Counted from the stretch's first letter, positions 1-7,342 are shown. The stretch is 8,718 nucleotides of DNA from Pseudomonadota bacterium (GCA_023399635.1 JAEWOP010000014.1:1-8718), one strand, 5' to 3'. Made by a program: numbers and translations. The notes: generated from the letters alone by a model not told the origin.

Positions 1-182
1 GCCCCAATGCGGGCGGCCCCGTTGGCAGCACAACTGTGCCCAGGGGCAACAATCCTTCCACGCTCGATGTCGGCAGGAAGGACGGTTGCGGGCCCGAGCA
101 GGCTGACGCTTCGAATCAAGCTGCTGAGGGGGGCGGACATCATGCTTTGCAAGAGGGCGATGATCGTCAGACCTGCTAGCAA
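1..182 (-). other. Possible partial ORF or gene remnant at left edge
   Basis: The minus-strand frame running leftwards from a TTG at 182 stays open to the window edge. It starts with a hydrophobic stretch (LLAGLTIIALLQSMM) and continues through LPADIERGRIVAPGHS. This resembles a signal peptide or membrane segment followed by a short secreted domain, but I cannot assign a family. The phrase DIERGRIVA recalls both the start of c-type cytochrome domains and LysR-type C-terminal domains; no CxxCH haem motif is visible, so neither is claimed. There is no good ribosome binding site, and an in-frame stop lies upstream at 255-257. The plus strand also has an open frame, ending in TAG at 177-179, with poorer third-position bias. 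It may be the edge of a gene or a remnant beside the tRNA. Positions 183-306 show nothing recognisable. Confidence 0.2.
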
Positions 183-306
183 GTGACGGCCACGTCCAAC
201 CGAACCTTCGGCAGCAGGTCCACAAATTTTGCGCCTGTCGAGCCGAAATCGCGACTACTCTCGACGAGGTTGCTGTTGCTCAGCGCATTGCGATGTATCG
301 GGAATT

Positions 307-380
307 TGGAGGCCTCGCCCGGAATTGAACCGGGGTACAAGGATTTGCAGTCCTCTGCGTCACCACTCCGCCACGAGGCC
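307..380 (-). tRNA. tRNA-Cys (anticodon GCA)
   Basis: Read on the minus strand, the 7-bp acceptor stem GGCCTCG pairs exactly with CGAGGCC. The anticodon loop reads CTGCAAA, giving anticodon GCA, which decodes the cysteine codons UGC and UGU. The T arm carries the canonical GGTTCAATTCC loop region, and the D arm lies in GCGGAGTGGTGACGC. The 3' CCA is encoded in the DNA at 307-309, giving 74 bases in all. It is a stand-alone tRNA transcribed leftwards. tRNA 3' ends are common integration sites, but I see no integrase gene and no duplicated 3' end in this window. Confidence 0.95.
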
Positions 381-546
381 ATCCGATTGCATAAAAGCGT
401 GTGGTGGCAGCCGATTAGAACGAATCCATATTAGGCGCAAGCCCCATCATTGGGAACGCGGTCTTTTTTGCGCGGCCCCGTCAGTCGCAGCTGATCACCG
501 CGGCAACCCAACGGGCTCGAAATGTTGGCGAAAGACTTAAGGTTGC

Positions 547-954
547 TCAGCAGCGGTGGTGGTGGAGTACATTGAAAGCTTCGGCAAGCGTCGTGCCGAT
601 GCCTGCCCGGAAATCGAGTTGGGCCCGGGTCAGGCTGCGGACGCCGTCAATCAGCATGTCGTCTGTGGCCAATGGATCGGCAGAATGGGCGGTAACATTG
701 ATGCCGGCGCAATTGAGAATAGTGAAGCCACTGGCGCGGAAAGAATTGGCGATGAGGCGGGTGTCTTCGCGCAGGTACCTGTAGAGCCGCTCCAACCCCT
801 CGAGATCGTTCGCCATGCAATGCTCCGCAAGCAACCGAGATGCGCTTGCACTTTCCACGATGATGTATCTGGTCCCCACCTTGCCTATCGTCCCGTTTAC
901 GGATTTCCTCCCGTTCAATCGTATAGCAAGCAACCGCCGGAGCAATGGGAGCAT
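547..954 (-). CDS. Small mCpol/GGDEF-like palm-domain protein, degenerate active site
   Basis: This small protein is 135 aa from the ATG at 954. Its pattern matches the minimal CRISPR polymerase (mCpol) class of palm domains, related to GGDEF and Cas10 cyclases. In order it shows a first strand RYIIVES (29-35), a helix around LLAEH...NDLEGLERL, a central hairpin FTILNCAGINVTAHS (77-91) and a final FRAGIGTTLAEAF (115-127). In active members the first strand carries DGDD-like residues and the hairpin carries GGDD; here they read ESAS and AGIN, so cyclase activity is doubtful. It ends soon after the last motif, shorter than the usual tail. The start is uncertain: a strong GGGAGGAAA (minus strand of 904-912) sits just before a GTA at 900-898, not a legal start, while the ATG at 954 and a GTG at 879 have weak sites. 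Reading is GC3-rich, so it is probably a real or recently real gene. The family assignment rests on remembered motifs only. Confidence 0.45.
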   Translation of the reverse strand: MLPLLRRLLAIRLNGRKSVNGTIGKVGTRYIIVESASASRLLAEHCMANDLEGLERLYRYLREDTRLIANSFRASGFTILNCAGINVTAHSADPLATDDMLIDGVRSLTRAQLDFRAGIGTTLAEAFNVLHHHRC

Positions 955-1064
955 GTGCCTGCGACCAACGTCGAGGATTTTGACGAGGAAGTTGGGCCGC
1001 CGCTTGAAAGCGACGCTCCACCCCAGTAAAGACGGCTCAGACAGGTCGAACCGGGACAGCCAAC

Positions 1065-1718
1065 ATGATGGACTTCGAAGCCGCACGCACCAAGATGGTC
1101 GAGAACCAGATCCGCACGACGGATGTGACGTCCCATTCGGTTCTCCAGGCGTTTCTGGCGGTGCCGCGCGAAGAGTTTGTACCGCTTAACCTCAAGCCGC
1201 TGGCCTATATTGACGACGACATCGAGATCGCGCCTGGCCGCTATCTGATGGAAGCATCGCCGCTTGCGAAGCTTCTGCAACTGGCGCAGATCACCAAGGA
1301 CGACCTCGTGCTCGAGATCGGCAGCGGCACCGGCTATGTATCGGCGCTTCTGTCGTTGCTCGCAGGATCGGTTGTTTCGGTGGAATCGGACGAGTCGCTG
1401 TCTGGTCCGTCCATCGATAAGCTATCCTCGCTCGGCTACGATAACGTGGCGGTTGTCACGAGCGAGATGGAGAAAGGATGTCCTGCAGAGGCGCCTTTCG
1501 ACCTGATCTTCGTCAACGGGGCCATCGAGCAGGTGCCGGCTGCGCTCCTGGAGCAGCTGCGCGATGGTGGCCGACTTGTTGCCGTTATCGGTTACGGCAA
1601 TGCCGCTCAAGCCAAGCGCCTGGTAAAGGAGCGAGGCTTCGTCTCCGAGAGCGACCACTTCAATGCTTCGGTCAAGCCGCTGCCGGGCTTCCGCCGCGAA
1701 AAGAGCTTCGTGTTCTGA
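1065..1718 (+). CDS. pcm: Protein-L-isoaspartate O-methyltransferase-like protein
   Basis: This 217-residue protein belongs to the PCMT family of cytoplasmic SAM-dependent methyltransferases that repair isoaspartyl residues in aged proteins. The N-terminal part (MVENQIRT, VPREEFVP) is typical of the family, and SAM motif I is VLEIGSGTG at residues 82-90. Later strands FDLIFVNGA and LVAVIGYG fit the Rossmann-like fold. In canonical enzymes the segment before motif I reads GxxTISxP and supplies a catalytic Ser or Thr; here the aligned block is PGRYLMEASP (residues 57-66), without the TIS element. It is therefore probably the divergent rhizobial paralogue, and isoaspartate repair should not be assumed. 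Two adjacent ATGs (1065 and 1068) lie behind GGGA at 1053-1056. It is divergent from the small palm-domain gene and is not followed by a convincing terminator. Confidence 0.85.
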   Translation: MMDFEAARTKMVENQIRTTDVTSHSVLQAFLAVPREEFVPLNLKPLAYIDDDIEIAPGRYLMEASPLAKLLQLAQITKDDLVLEIGSGTGYVSALLSLLAGSVVSVESDESLSGPSIDKLSSLGYDNVAVVTSEMEKGCPAEAPFDLIFVNGAIEQVPAALLEQLRDGGRLVAVIGYGNAAQAKRLVKERGFVSESDHFNASVKPLPGFRREKSFVF

Positions 1719-1902
1719 TCATCGACGCGCAGGGAGCTTTGGCCAAGCCCTGTGTGGCCGGACGGACTCACGCCTAAACAAATCTGTGGGTCGGCCAAGC
1801 TATTGGGGATGCTAACATTGTTTCCCGTCATCGCTGCCTTAGACTGTCCTGCGATTCGAAATCGGATGCACGAGACTTCGTGTGGCAGTTGCGGGGAAGA
1901 AA
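1719..1902. other. Short pcm-popZ spacer without tolC
   Basis: No open frame of note was found in these 184 bases. In Sinorhizobium meliloti and other Rhizobiaceae I recall a TolC outer-membrane channel gene between the pcm-like gene and popZ. Here there is neither tolC nor a recognisable remnant. A weak promoter-like pair (TTGTTT at 1818-1823, 16-base spacer, TAGACT at 1840-1845) could drive popZ. I see no strong hairpin terminator for pcm. Confidence 0.5.
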
Positions 1903-2706
1903 ATGGCTCAGCCAAGTGTAGCGCGTGAACCTTCGATGGAGGAAATCCTGGCATCGATCCGCCGGATCATCGAAAGCAATGAGCCGCAGGAAAACCCGTT
2001 GCAGCGTCCGCTTCCGCCGGTCTACGCTGAAGAGGAGTTCGACGAGGACGAGATCAGCATCGTGGCAGAATTGGCGGCCAATGATCCAGGTCTGCCGGCA
2101 CGCGAGCCGTCTTACCAGAACTTCTCGGAAATTCAGCAGGACCAGAACTTTTCGCTTGCGGATGTTGCTGCTCGCGTCCGTGCTGCTGCCGACGGTCCTT
2201 CCCAGCCGCGCTTCCAGACTGCAGCTTCAACGGCGCCCATGCCATCTGCCCAAGCCCCATCCGCTGCGATGCCCTTGGCCTCTAACAGGGAGCCAGCCGC
2301 GCGCCAGCCGGAACCCCTTTTCCAAGAGCAGCAGCGCCCGGCACCTACACCTGTGGATCAGAAAGCCCGGATGAGCGAGATGCCGGCCGCTGCTGCTCAC
2401 CGTCCGCTTGAGGAGGCTCGTCCGGAAGCTCCAATGCCTGCTGAGCGTGGCGAGCAGCAGGGCTTCCCTGCAAAGATCGAGGCCGCAACGGCTCTGATCT
2501 CCGAAGAAGCGGGCGCGCAAGTTGCCCGTTCCTTTGGCGAGCTTGCAGCGGCCTTCGATGGCGTGCAGAACCGTTCGCTGGAGGATCTGGCCCAGGACAT
2601 GCTGCGGCCGATGCTGCAGGAATGGCTGGACGACAACCTTCCGACACTGGTGGAGCGTCTCGTGCGCGAGGAAATCGAGCGGGTGGCCCGCGGTCCGCGC
2701 CGCTGA
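1903..2706 (+). CDS. popZ: Polar organizing protein PopZ (DUF2497 family)
   Basis: This 267-residue protein has the two hallmark ends of PopZ. The N-terminal helix SMEEILASIRRIIES (residues 11-25) recruits client proteins in Caulobacter. The C-terminal helical region from about 225, with MLRPMLQEWLDDNLP and LVERLVREEIERV, drives oligomerisation. Between them are an acidic stretch (EEEFDEDE) and a long low-complexity linker rich in Pro, Ala and Gln, consistent with an intrinsically disordered region. PopZ self-assembles into a condensate at a cell pole, anchoring the chromosome origin through ParB and organising polar proteins; in Agrobacterium it marks the growing pole. I chose the ATG at 1903, preceded by GGGGAAGA at 1893-1900; an in-frame GTG at 1882 adds only seven residues. 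A strong terminator follows, so it appears to be transcribed separately from valS. Confidence 0.9.
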   Translation: MAQPSVAREPSMEEILASIRRIIESNEPQENPLQRPLPPVYAEEEFDEDEISIVAELAANDPGLPAREPSYQNFSEIQQDQNFSLADVAARVRAAADGPSQPRFQTAASTAPMPSAQAPSAAMPLASNREPAARQPEPLFQEQQRPAPTPVDQKARMSEMPAAAAHRPLEEARPEAPMPAERGEQQGFPAKIEAATALISEEAGAQVARSFGELAAAFDGVQNRSLEDLAQDMLRPMLQEWLDDNLPTLVERLVREEIERVARGPRR

Positions 2707-2729
2707 CGCGCCAGGCATCTCCCATGAGG

Positions 2730-2757
2730 GCCGCTCCGGCGACGGGGCGGCTTTTTT
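2730..2757 (+). terminator. Intrinsic terminator after popZ
   Basis: A 9-bp stem GCCGCTCCG / CGGGGCGGC with one T-G wobble closes a GCGA loop (GNRA type) and is followed directly by six T residues (2752-2757). It lies 24 bases past the popZ stop, so it should separate popZ from valS transcription. Confidence 0.9.
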
Positions 2758-2758
2758 A

Positions 2759-2787
2759 TTGACTCGCTTCTGCCGCTCCTGTTTACA
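2759..2787 (+). promoter_or_regulatory. Candidate sigma-70 promoter for valS
   Basis: TTGACT at 2759-2764 is one mismatch from the -35 consensus. After a 17-base spacer comes TTTACA at 2782-2787, a weaker -10 element. It lies just past the popZ terminator and 36 bases upstream of the valS ATG, where a promoter is needed because the terminator should stop popZ transcripts. Confidence 0.45.
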
Positions 2788-2823
2788 CCCAAGCCACACA
2801 AGAACTTGAGAATTGGTCGGAAA

Positions 2824-5739
2824 ATGCTCGACAAAACCTATGATTCCGCCGCCGTTGAACCGAAGATCGCAGCCGCCTGGGACGAGGCAGACGCCTTCCG
2901 CGCCGGCGCCAATGCCAAGCCGGACGCCGAGGCCTTCACCATCGTGATCCCGCCGCCGAACGTGACCGGTTCGCTGCATATGGGCCATGCGCTGAACAAC
3001 ACGCTGCAGGACATCATGGTGCGGTTCGAGCGCATGCGCGGCAAGGACGTGCTGTGGCAACCGGGCATGGACCATGCCGGCATCGCGACGCAGATGGTTG
3101 TCGAGCGCCAGCTTGCCCAGCGTAAGCTGCCGGGACGCCGCGAAATGGGGCGCGAAGCCTTCATCGACAAGGTGTGGGAATGGAAGGCGGAGTCCGGCGG
3201 ACTGATCTTCAACCAGCTGAAGCGGCTCGGCGCCTCCTGTGACTGGTCGCGCGAGCGGTTCACGATGGATGAGGGGCTGTCGCAGGCGGTTCTGGAAGTC
3301 TTTGTAACGCTTTACAAGCAGGGGCTCATCTATCGTGGCAAGCGGCTGGTCAACTGGGACCCGAAGTTCGAGACCGCGATTTCCGACATCGAGGTGGAGA
3401 ACCGCGAAACCGACGGCCACATGTGGCACTTCAAGTATCCGCTGGCCGGCGGCGAGACCTACACCTATGTCGAGAAGGACGCCGACGGGAACGTCATCCT
3501 CCAGGAAGAGCGCAACTACATCTCAATTGCGACGACGCGCCCTGAGACGATGCTGGGCGATGGCGCGGTTGCCGTTCATCCTTCCGATGAACGATACGCG
3601 CCGATCGTCGGCAAGCTCTGCGAGATCCCGGTTGGGCCGAAGGAGCATCGCCGCCTGATCCCGATCATCACGGACGAATACCCTGATCCCACCTTCGGCT
3701 CCGGTGCGGTGAAGATCACCGGCGCGCATGACTTCAACGACTACCTGGTTGCAAAGCGCAACAACATTCCGCTTTACCGCCTGATGGATACCCAGGCGCG
3801 CCTGCGCGATGATGGCGAGCCTTATGCCATCTATGCTGCCCGCGCGCTGGAGATTGCCAGGTCGGGCGAGCTTCCTTCCGAGGCCGAGGTCGACGACATC
3901 AACCTCGTGCCGGACGAATACCGCGGGCTCGACCGTTACGAGGCCCGCAAGCGCATCGTCGATGCGATCAACGCTGAAGGCTTGGCCGTTACGGTCAAGG
4001 ATGCCGAAGGCAACGACGTTGCCTATGTCGAGAACAAGAAGATCATGCAGCCCTTCGGCGACCGCTCCAACGTGGTCATCGAGCCGATGCTGACCGACCA
4101 GTGGTTCGTCGACGCTGAAACGCTGGCGAAGCCGGCGATCGCAGCCGTTCGCGAAGGCCGTACCAACTTCGTGCCGAAGAATTGGGAAAAGACCTATTTT
4201 GAGTGGATGGAAAACATCCAGCCCTGGTGCATTTCCCGCCAGCTCTGGTGGGGCCACCAGATCCCGGCCTGGTACGGACCGGACGGGCAGGTCTTCGTGG
4301 AGAAGACCGAGGAGGAGGCGCTGCACGCCGCCATCCAGCACTACATCGCCCATGAAGGCCCGATGAAGGCCTATGTCGAGGACCTGCTGGAGAACTTCCG
4401 CCCGGGCGAGATCCTGACCCGCGACGAGGACGTTCTCGATACCTGGTTTTCTTCGGCGCTGTGGCCGTTCTCCACGCTCGGCTGGCCTGAGCAGACGAAG
4501 GAACTGGAGAAATACTATCCGACCAGCGTTCTGGTGACCGGCTTCGACATCATCTTCTTCTGGGTCGCCCGGATGATGATGATGGGCCTGCACTTCATGA
4601 AGGACGAGGACGGCAACCCGGTCGCGCCCTTCCACACGGTCTATGTCCATGCGCTGGTTCGCGACAAGAACGGCCAGAAGATGTCGAAGTCCAAGGGCAA
4701 TGTCATCGACCCGCTCGAACTGATCGACGAATACGGTGCGGATGCGCTGCGCTTCACGCTGGCCATCATGGCGGCGCAGGGCCGGGATGTGAAGCTCGAT
4801 CCAGCGCGCATCGCCGGCTATCGCAATTTCGGCACCAAGCTCTGGAACGCGACGCGCTTTGCCGAGATGAACGGCGTGGAGCGTGACCCGCGTTTCATCC
4901 CGGAGACATCGACGCTCACCATCAACCGGTGGATCCTGACGGAGCTTGCGAGAACCATCCAAGAGGTGACGGACTCGATCGAGAGCCAGCGCTTCAACGA
5001 TGCGGCTGGTGCGCTCTACCGGTTCGTCTGGAACCAGTTCTGCGATTGGTACCTGGAACTGCTGAAGCCGGTCTTCATGGGCGAGGACGAGAGGGCCAAG
5101 GCGGAAGCGCAGGCGTGCGCCGCTTATGTGCTGGAGGAGACCTACAAACTGCTCCACCCGTTCATGCCGTTCATGACGGAGGAGCTATGGGCCCATACTG
5201 CGAGCCGCGAGACCCTGCTTTGCCACGCTGATTGGCCGGCTCCGGAGTTCGCCGATGAGGCGGCCGCCGCCGAGATCAACTGGTTGATCGATCTTGTCTC
5301 CGGTCTTCGGTCGGCGCGTGCCGAGATGAACGTGCCGCCATCGGCTGTTGCGCCGCTGATCGTGGTCGGGGCAAACGAGGTGACGGTGTCGCGGTTGAAG
5401 CGCCATGATGCCGCGATCCGCCGCCTTGCGCGGGTGGAAAGCATCGTGACCTCTGCCACTGCGCCCAAGGGTGCGGCGCAGGTGATTGTCGGCGAAGCCA
5501 TTGCCTGCCTGCCGCTCGGCAGCCTCATCGACCTGGCGGCCGAAAAGGCGCGCATCGAGAAGGCAATCGGCAAGACGGAGGCCGACATGTATCGCGTGGC
5601 GAAGAAGCTTGGCAACGAAAAATTCGTCCAGAACGCCGATCCCGAGGTGGTGGCAGCCGAGCGGGAGCGCCTTGTCGAGCTGGAGGTGCAACTGGCCGCA
5701 CTGCGCACGGCAGCTCAAAGAATCGCCGAGGCAGGCTGA
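2824..5739 (+). CDS. valS: Valine--tRNA ligase (ValRS)
   Basis: This 971-residue class I aminoacyl-tRNA synthetase charges tRNA-Val with valine in the cytoplasm; the length is close to the E. coli enzyme (951). The ATP-binding HIGH signature is HMGH at 52-55 within PPPNVTGSLHMGHAL, and the KMSKS loop is at 619-623. The CP1 editing domain that hydrolyses threonyl-tRNA-Val is marked by TTRPETMLGD at 237-246. Other family blocks are CISRQLWWGHQIPAW and DVLDTWFSSALWPFS. The anticodon-binding helical domain covers about 700-800 (WNQFCDWYLELLKP), and the C-terminal tRNA-contacting coiled coil covers about 908-968. I chose the ATG at 2824 (MLDKTYDSAAVEPK, the usual ValRS opening) over an in-frame TTG at 2806; its ribosome binding site is weak (GGTCGG). 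No active-site residue appears changed. Confidence 0.98.
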   Translation: MLDKTYDSAAVEPKIAAAWDEADAFRAGANAKPDAEAFTIVIPPPNVTGSLHMGHALNNTLQDIMVRFERMRGKDVLWQPGMDHAGIATQMVVERQLAQRKLPGRREMGREAFIDKVWEWKAESGGLIFNQLKRLGASCDWSRERFTMDEGLSQAVLEVFVTLYKQGLIYRGKRLVNWDPKFETAISDIEVENRETDGHMWHFKYPLAGGETYTYVEKDADGNVILQEERNYISIATTRPETMLGDGAVAVHPSDERYAPIVGKLCEIPVGPKEHRRLIPIITDEYPDPTFGSGAVKITGAHDFNDYLVAKRNNIPLYRLMDTQARLRDDGEPYAIYAARALEIARSGELPSEAEVDDINLVPDEYRGLDRYEARKRIVDAINAEGLAVTVKDAEGNDVAYVENKKIMQPFGDRSNVVIEPMLTDQWFVDAETLAKPAIAAVREGRTNFVPKNWEKTYFEWMENIQPWCISRQLWWGHQIPAWYGPDGQVFVEKTEEEALHAAIQHYIAHEGPMKAYVEDLLENFRPGEILTRDEDVLDTWFSSALWPFSTLGWPEQTKELEKYYPTSVLVTGFDIIFFWVARMMMMGLHFMKDEDGNPVAPFHTVYVHALVRDKNGQKMSKSKGNVIDPLELIDEYGADALRFTLAIMAAQGRDVKLDPARIAGYRNFGTKLWNATRFAEMNGVERDPRFIPETSTLTINRWILTELARTIQEVTDSIESQRFNDAAGALYRFVWNQFCDWYLELLKPVFMGEDERAKAEAQACAAYVLEETYKLLHPFMPFMTEELWAHTASRETLLCHADWPAPEFADEAAAAEINWLIDLVSGLRSARAEMNVPPSAVAPLIVVGANEVTVSRLKRHDAAIRRLARVESIVTSATAPKGAAQVIVGEAIACLPLGSLIDLAAEKARIEKAIGKTEADMYRVAKKLGNEKFVQNADPEVVAAERERLVELEVQLAALRTAAQRIAEAG

Positions 5740-5758
5740 GCCGATCTTCCATGATGAT

Positions 5759-5800
5759 GCCCGCTGCGGGGAAAATCGCGGCGGGCCTATGCTTATTTTA
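5759..5800 (+). terminator. Probable terminator after valS
   Basis: The 10-bp stem GCCCGCTGCG (5759-5768) pairs with CGCGGCGGGC (5777-5786), with one T-G wobble and an 8-base loop. The following stretch CTATGCTTATTTTA is T-rich but interrupted, so termination may be less efficient than at the popZ site. It begins 20 bases past the valS stop. Confidence 0.7.
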
Positions 5801-6020
5801 GGCTTAAACTGCCTTTGGTTCCATGCAGATCAATCAGGTGCCGCAATGTTGCCGTATTACTACATGCCGGCGACAGCCTGGAAATTCGTGCTAGAGAGAG
5901 GCCTTATCTAGCAGCAGACAAAGAAAGAAATTCTTCTCAAGCGGTTGTAAGCCTAGCCTGATCGCAACATTACGTAAATTTGCAGCCATCTCCTGAAGGC
6001 TATCCGCACTAGCTCTAAAG
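5801..6020. other. AT-richer intergenic spacer upstream of the fadL-type gene
   Basis: This is part of the 341-base gap between valS and the outer-membrane protein gene. I find no convincing coding frame on either strand. It is visibly more AT-rich than valS. AATGTTGC near 5844 and GCAACATT near 5963 form a loosely spaced 8-base inverted repeat, which may be chance. The right end carries the promoter listed separately. Confidence 0.5.
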
Positions 6021-6048
6021 TTGTCATTTACCTTGAACCTTCTACACT
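6021..6048 (+). promoter_or_regulatory. Sigma-70-type promoter of the fadL-type gene
   Basis: TTGTCA at 6021-6026 (-35, five of six consensus bases) is separated by 16 bases from TACACT at 6043-6048 (-10, four of six). Transcription would start near 6055, giving a leader of about 26 bases that carries the GGGAGG ribosome binding site at 6065-6070. The promoter supports the ATG at 6081, because an upstream in-frame TTG coincides with the -35 box and could not be transcribed from it. Confidence 0.65.
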
Positions 6049-6080
6049 CCGGTCATCGCATACCGGGAGGTGGGAGAAGA

Positions 6081-7295
6081 ATGAAAAAGACGCTTATTTC
6101 CAAAGGAATTCTAGCGCTCGCTGCAGCGGCAGCATTCAGTTCGACGGCAATGGCTGGCGGCTGGAACCGCGGTGAGGCAGACACTGACATCCTGTTCGAG
6201 GACGGCACCGTCGTGAGCCGTGCCGGTATCACGTACGTGTCCCCGCGCAGGGATTATTCCACAGTAACGATTCCGCCTCGAGGCGGAGTAGTGGAGTCTA
6301 CGGACGATCGTTTCTCGCAGGACTACATCATTCCAAGCTTTGCCGCGAAGTGGCAAGCGACGGATAACTTTGGGTGTGCGTTCACGTACACGCAGCCTTT
6401 TGGGGCGGACGCAGAGTATGGACCGGAGGCTGTTGCTGCTAGTTTGACAAGTGGAGCTAACGGTACAGGCGCTACTCGAAAGGAATTCATCACTAATGAG
6501 TATGGCGCCACATGCGACATCAGCGCGGAGATGGGCAAAGGTCGCCTGCACTTTCTCGGCGGCGTCTTCTTACAGGATTTTGATTACACGGCCAACACCG
6601 CTTCAGGTAATCTGAGGCTCGAGGATGATGCTGCTTTTGGATATCGCATAGGTGTGGCATACGACATCACGGAATACGCGATGCGGGTACAGTTGATGTA
6701 TCGGTCGAAAATCGAGCACGAAACAAACGACGGTTCGTTCACCTGGAACCCTGCGGCAGGTTTTCCACCTGCGGTGTTTGGCGAGCAGGATGCGTTCGGA
6801 AGCGGGACCCTTCCTCAGTCTCTAAAGTTAAGCCTACAGACTGGTGTAGCTCCCGGTTGGCTTGTCTACGGATCCGTGAAGTGGACAGACTGGAGCGTGA
6901 TGGATAACCTGAACTACAGTATCTATACGCCAACGGCAATTGCCGCACTGGGTGTCCCCGGTGCCGGCTATATACCTCGCCGCGACGTTTACAATTGGCG
7001 TGACGGATGGACTATCCAAGCCGGCGTCGGTCACGCATTCAATGAGAAAATTTCAGGTACCGTCAACCTCACCTGGGATCGCGGCGTAGATACCGGCGCT
7101 GATATCTATACCGATAGCTGGACCGTCGGTGCGGGCGTTGCGGTGGAGGCTGGACCCGGGGAGCTGCGGTTCGGAGGTGCGGTCAGCTATCTTACCTCTG
7201 GCGAGCAGTCGCGCGCGAACGCAGCGACTTACGACGCCACCGCAGATGCCGATTGGGCCTACGCCGTCTCCGGCTCCTACCGCATCACCTTCTAA
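6081..7295 (+). CDS. FadL/OmpP1-family outer-membrane transport protein
   Basis: This is a 404-residue outer-membrane beta-barrel of the FadL/OmpP1/TodX type, a family that takes up hydrophobic compounds such as long-chain fatty acids. A Sec signal peptide (MKKTLISKG, then an Ala-rich core) ends in AMA, with likely cleavage after residue 25. The mature protein has alternating aromatic strands, FTYTQPFGADAEYG near 100-113, a large lipid-transport-like middle region (LKLSLQTG, WLVYGSVKWTDWSV) and a terminal strand ending YRITF, whose C-terminal Phe fits the BAM recognition signal. Two cysteines, at 99 and 145, could form a periplasmic or barrel disulfide. The ATG at 6081 has GGGAGG 10 bases upstream. 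Base composition in the first two thirds is less GC-rich than in valS, with many A- or T-ending codons, which may reflect transfer or weaker codon selection. Its substrate cannot be read from sequence. It is monocistronic, with its own promoter and terminator. Confidence 0.88.
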   Translation: MKKTLISKGILALAAAAAFSSTAMAGGWNRGEADTDILFEDGTVVSRAGITYVSPRRDYSTVTIPPRGGVVESTDDRFSQDYIIPSFAAKWQATDNFGCAFTYTQPFGADAEYGPEAVAASLTSGANGTGATRKEFITNEYGATCDISAEMGKGRLHFLGGVFLQDFDYTANTASGNLRLEDDAAFGYRIGVAYDITEYAMRVQLMYRSKIEHETNDGSFTWNPAAGFPPAVFGEQDAFGSGTLPQSLKLSLQTGVAPGWLVYGSVKWTDWSVMDNLNYSIYTPTAIAALGVPGAGYIPRRDVYNWRDGWTIQAGVGHAFNEKISGTVNLTWDRGVDTGADIYTDSWTVGAGVAVEAGPGELRFGGAVSYLTSGEQSRANAATYDATADADWAYAVSGSYRITF

Positions 7296-7316
7296 GGTGA
7301 CGTGACTGACTTCAAG

Positions 7317-7342
7317 AAGCCCGGTTCGCGCCGGGCTTTTTT
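7317..7342 (+). terminator. Intrinsic terminator after the fadL-type gene
   Basis: A perfect 8-bp stem AAGCCCGG / CCGGGCTT with a 6-base TTCGCG loop runs into six T residues (7337-7342). It begins 22 bases past the stop codon at 7295. Confidence 0.93.

Noticed and set aside
307..380. Attachment site of a mobile element at the tRNA-Cys
   Set aside because: No integrase and no second copy of the tRNA 3' end could be found within the window.
556..1029. 157-residue open frame on the plus strand opposite the palm-domain gene
   Set aside because: The composition is typical of a GC-rich antisense shadow and no motif is visible. The minus-strand frame shows ordered hydrophobic strands and helices.
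2227..3429. 400-residue minus-strand open frame across popZ and valS
   Set aside because: It overlaps two certain genes on the other strand and has no motif or start signal; it is a high-GC shadow.
3523..5157. 544-residue minus-strand open frame inside valS
   Set aside because: It is fully antisense to conserved ValRS sequence and its His/Arg/Val-rich composition is that of a shadow frame.
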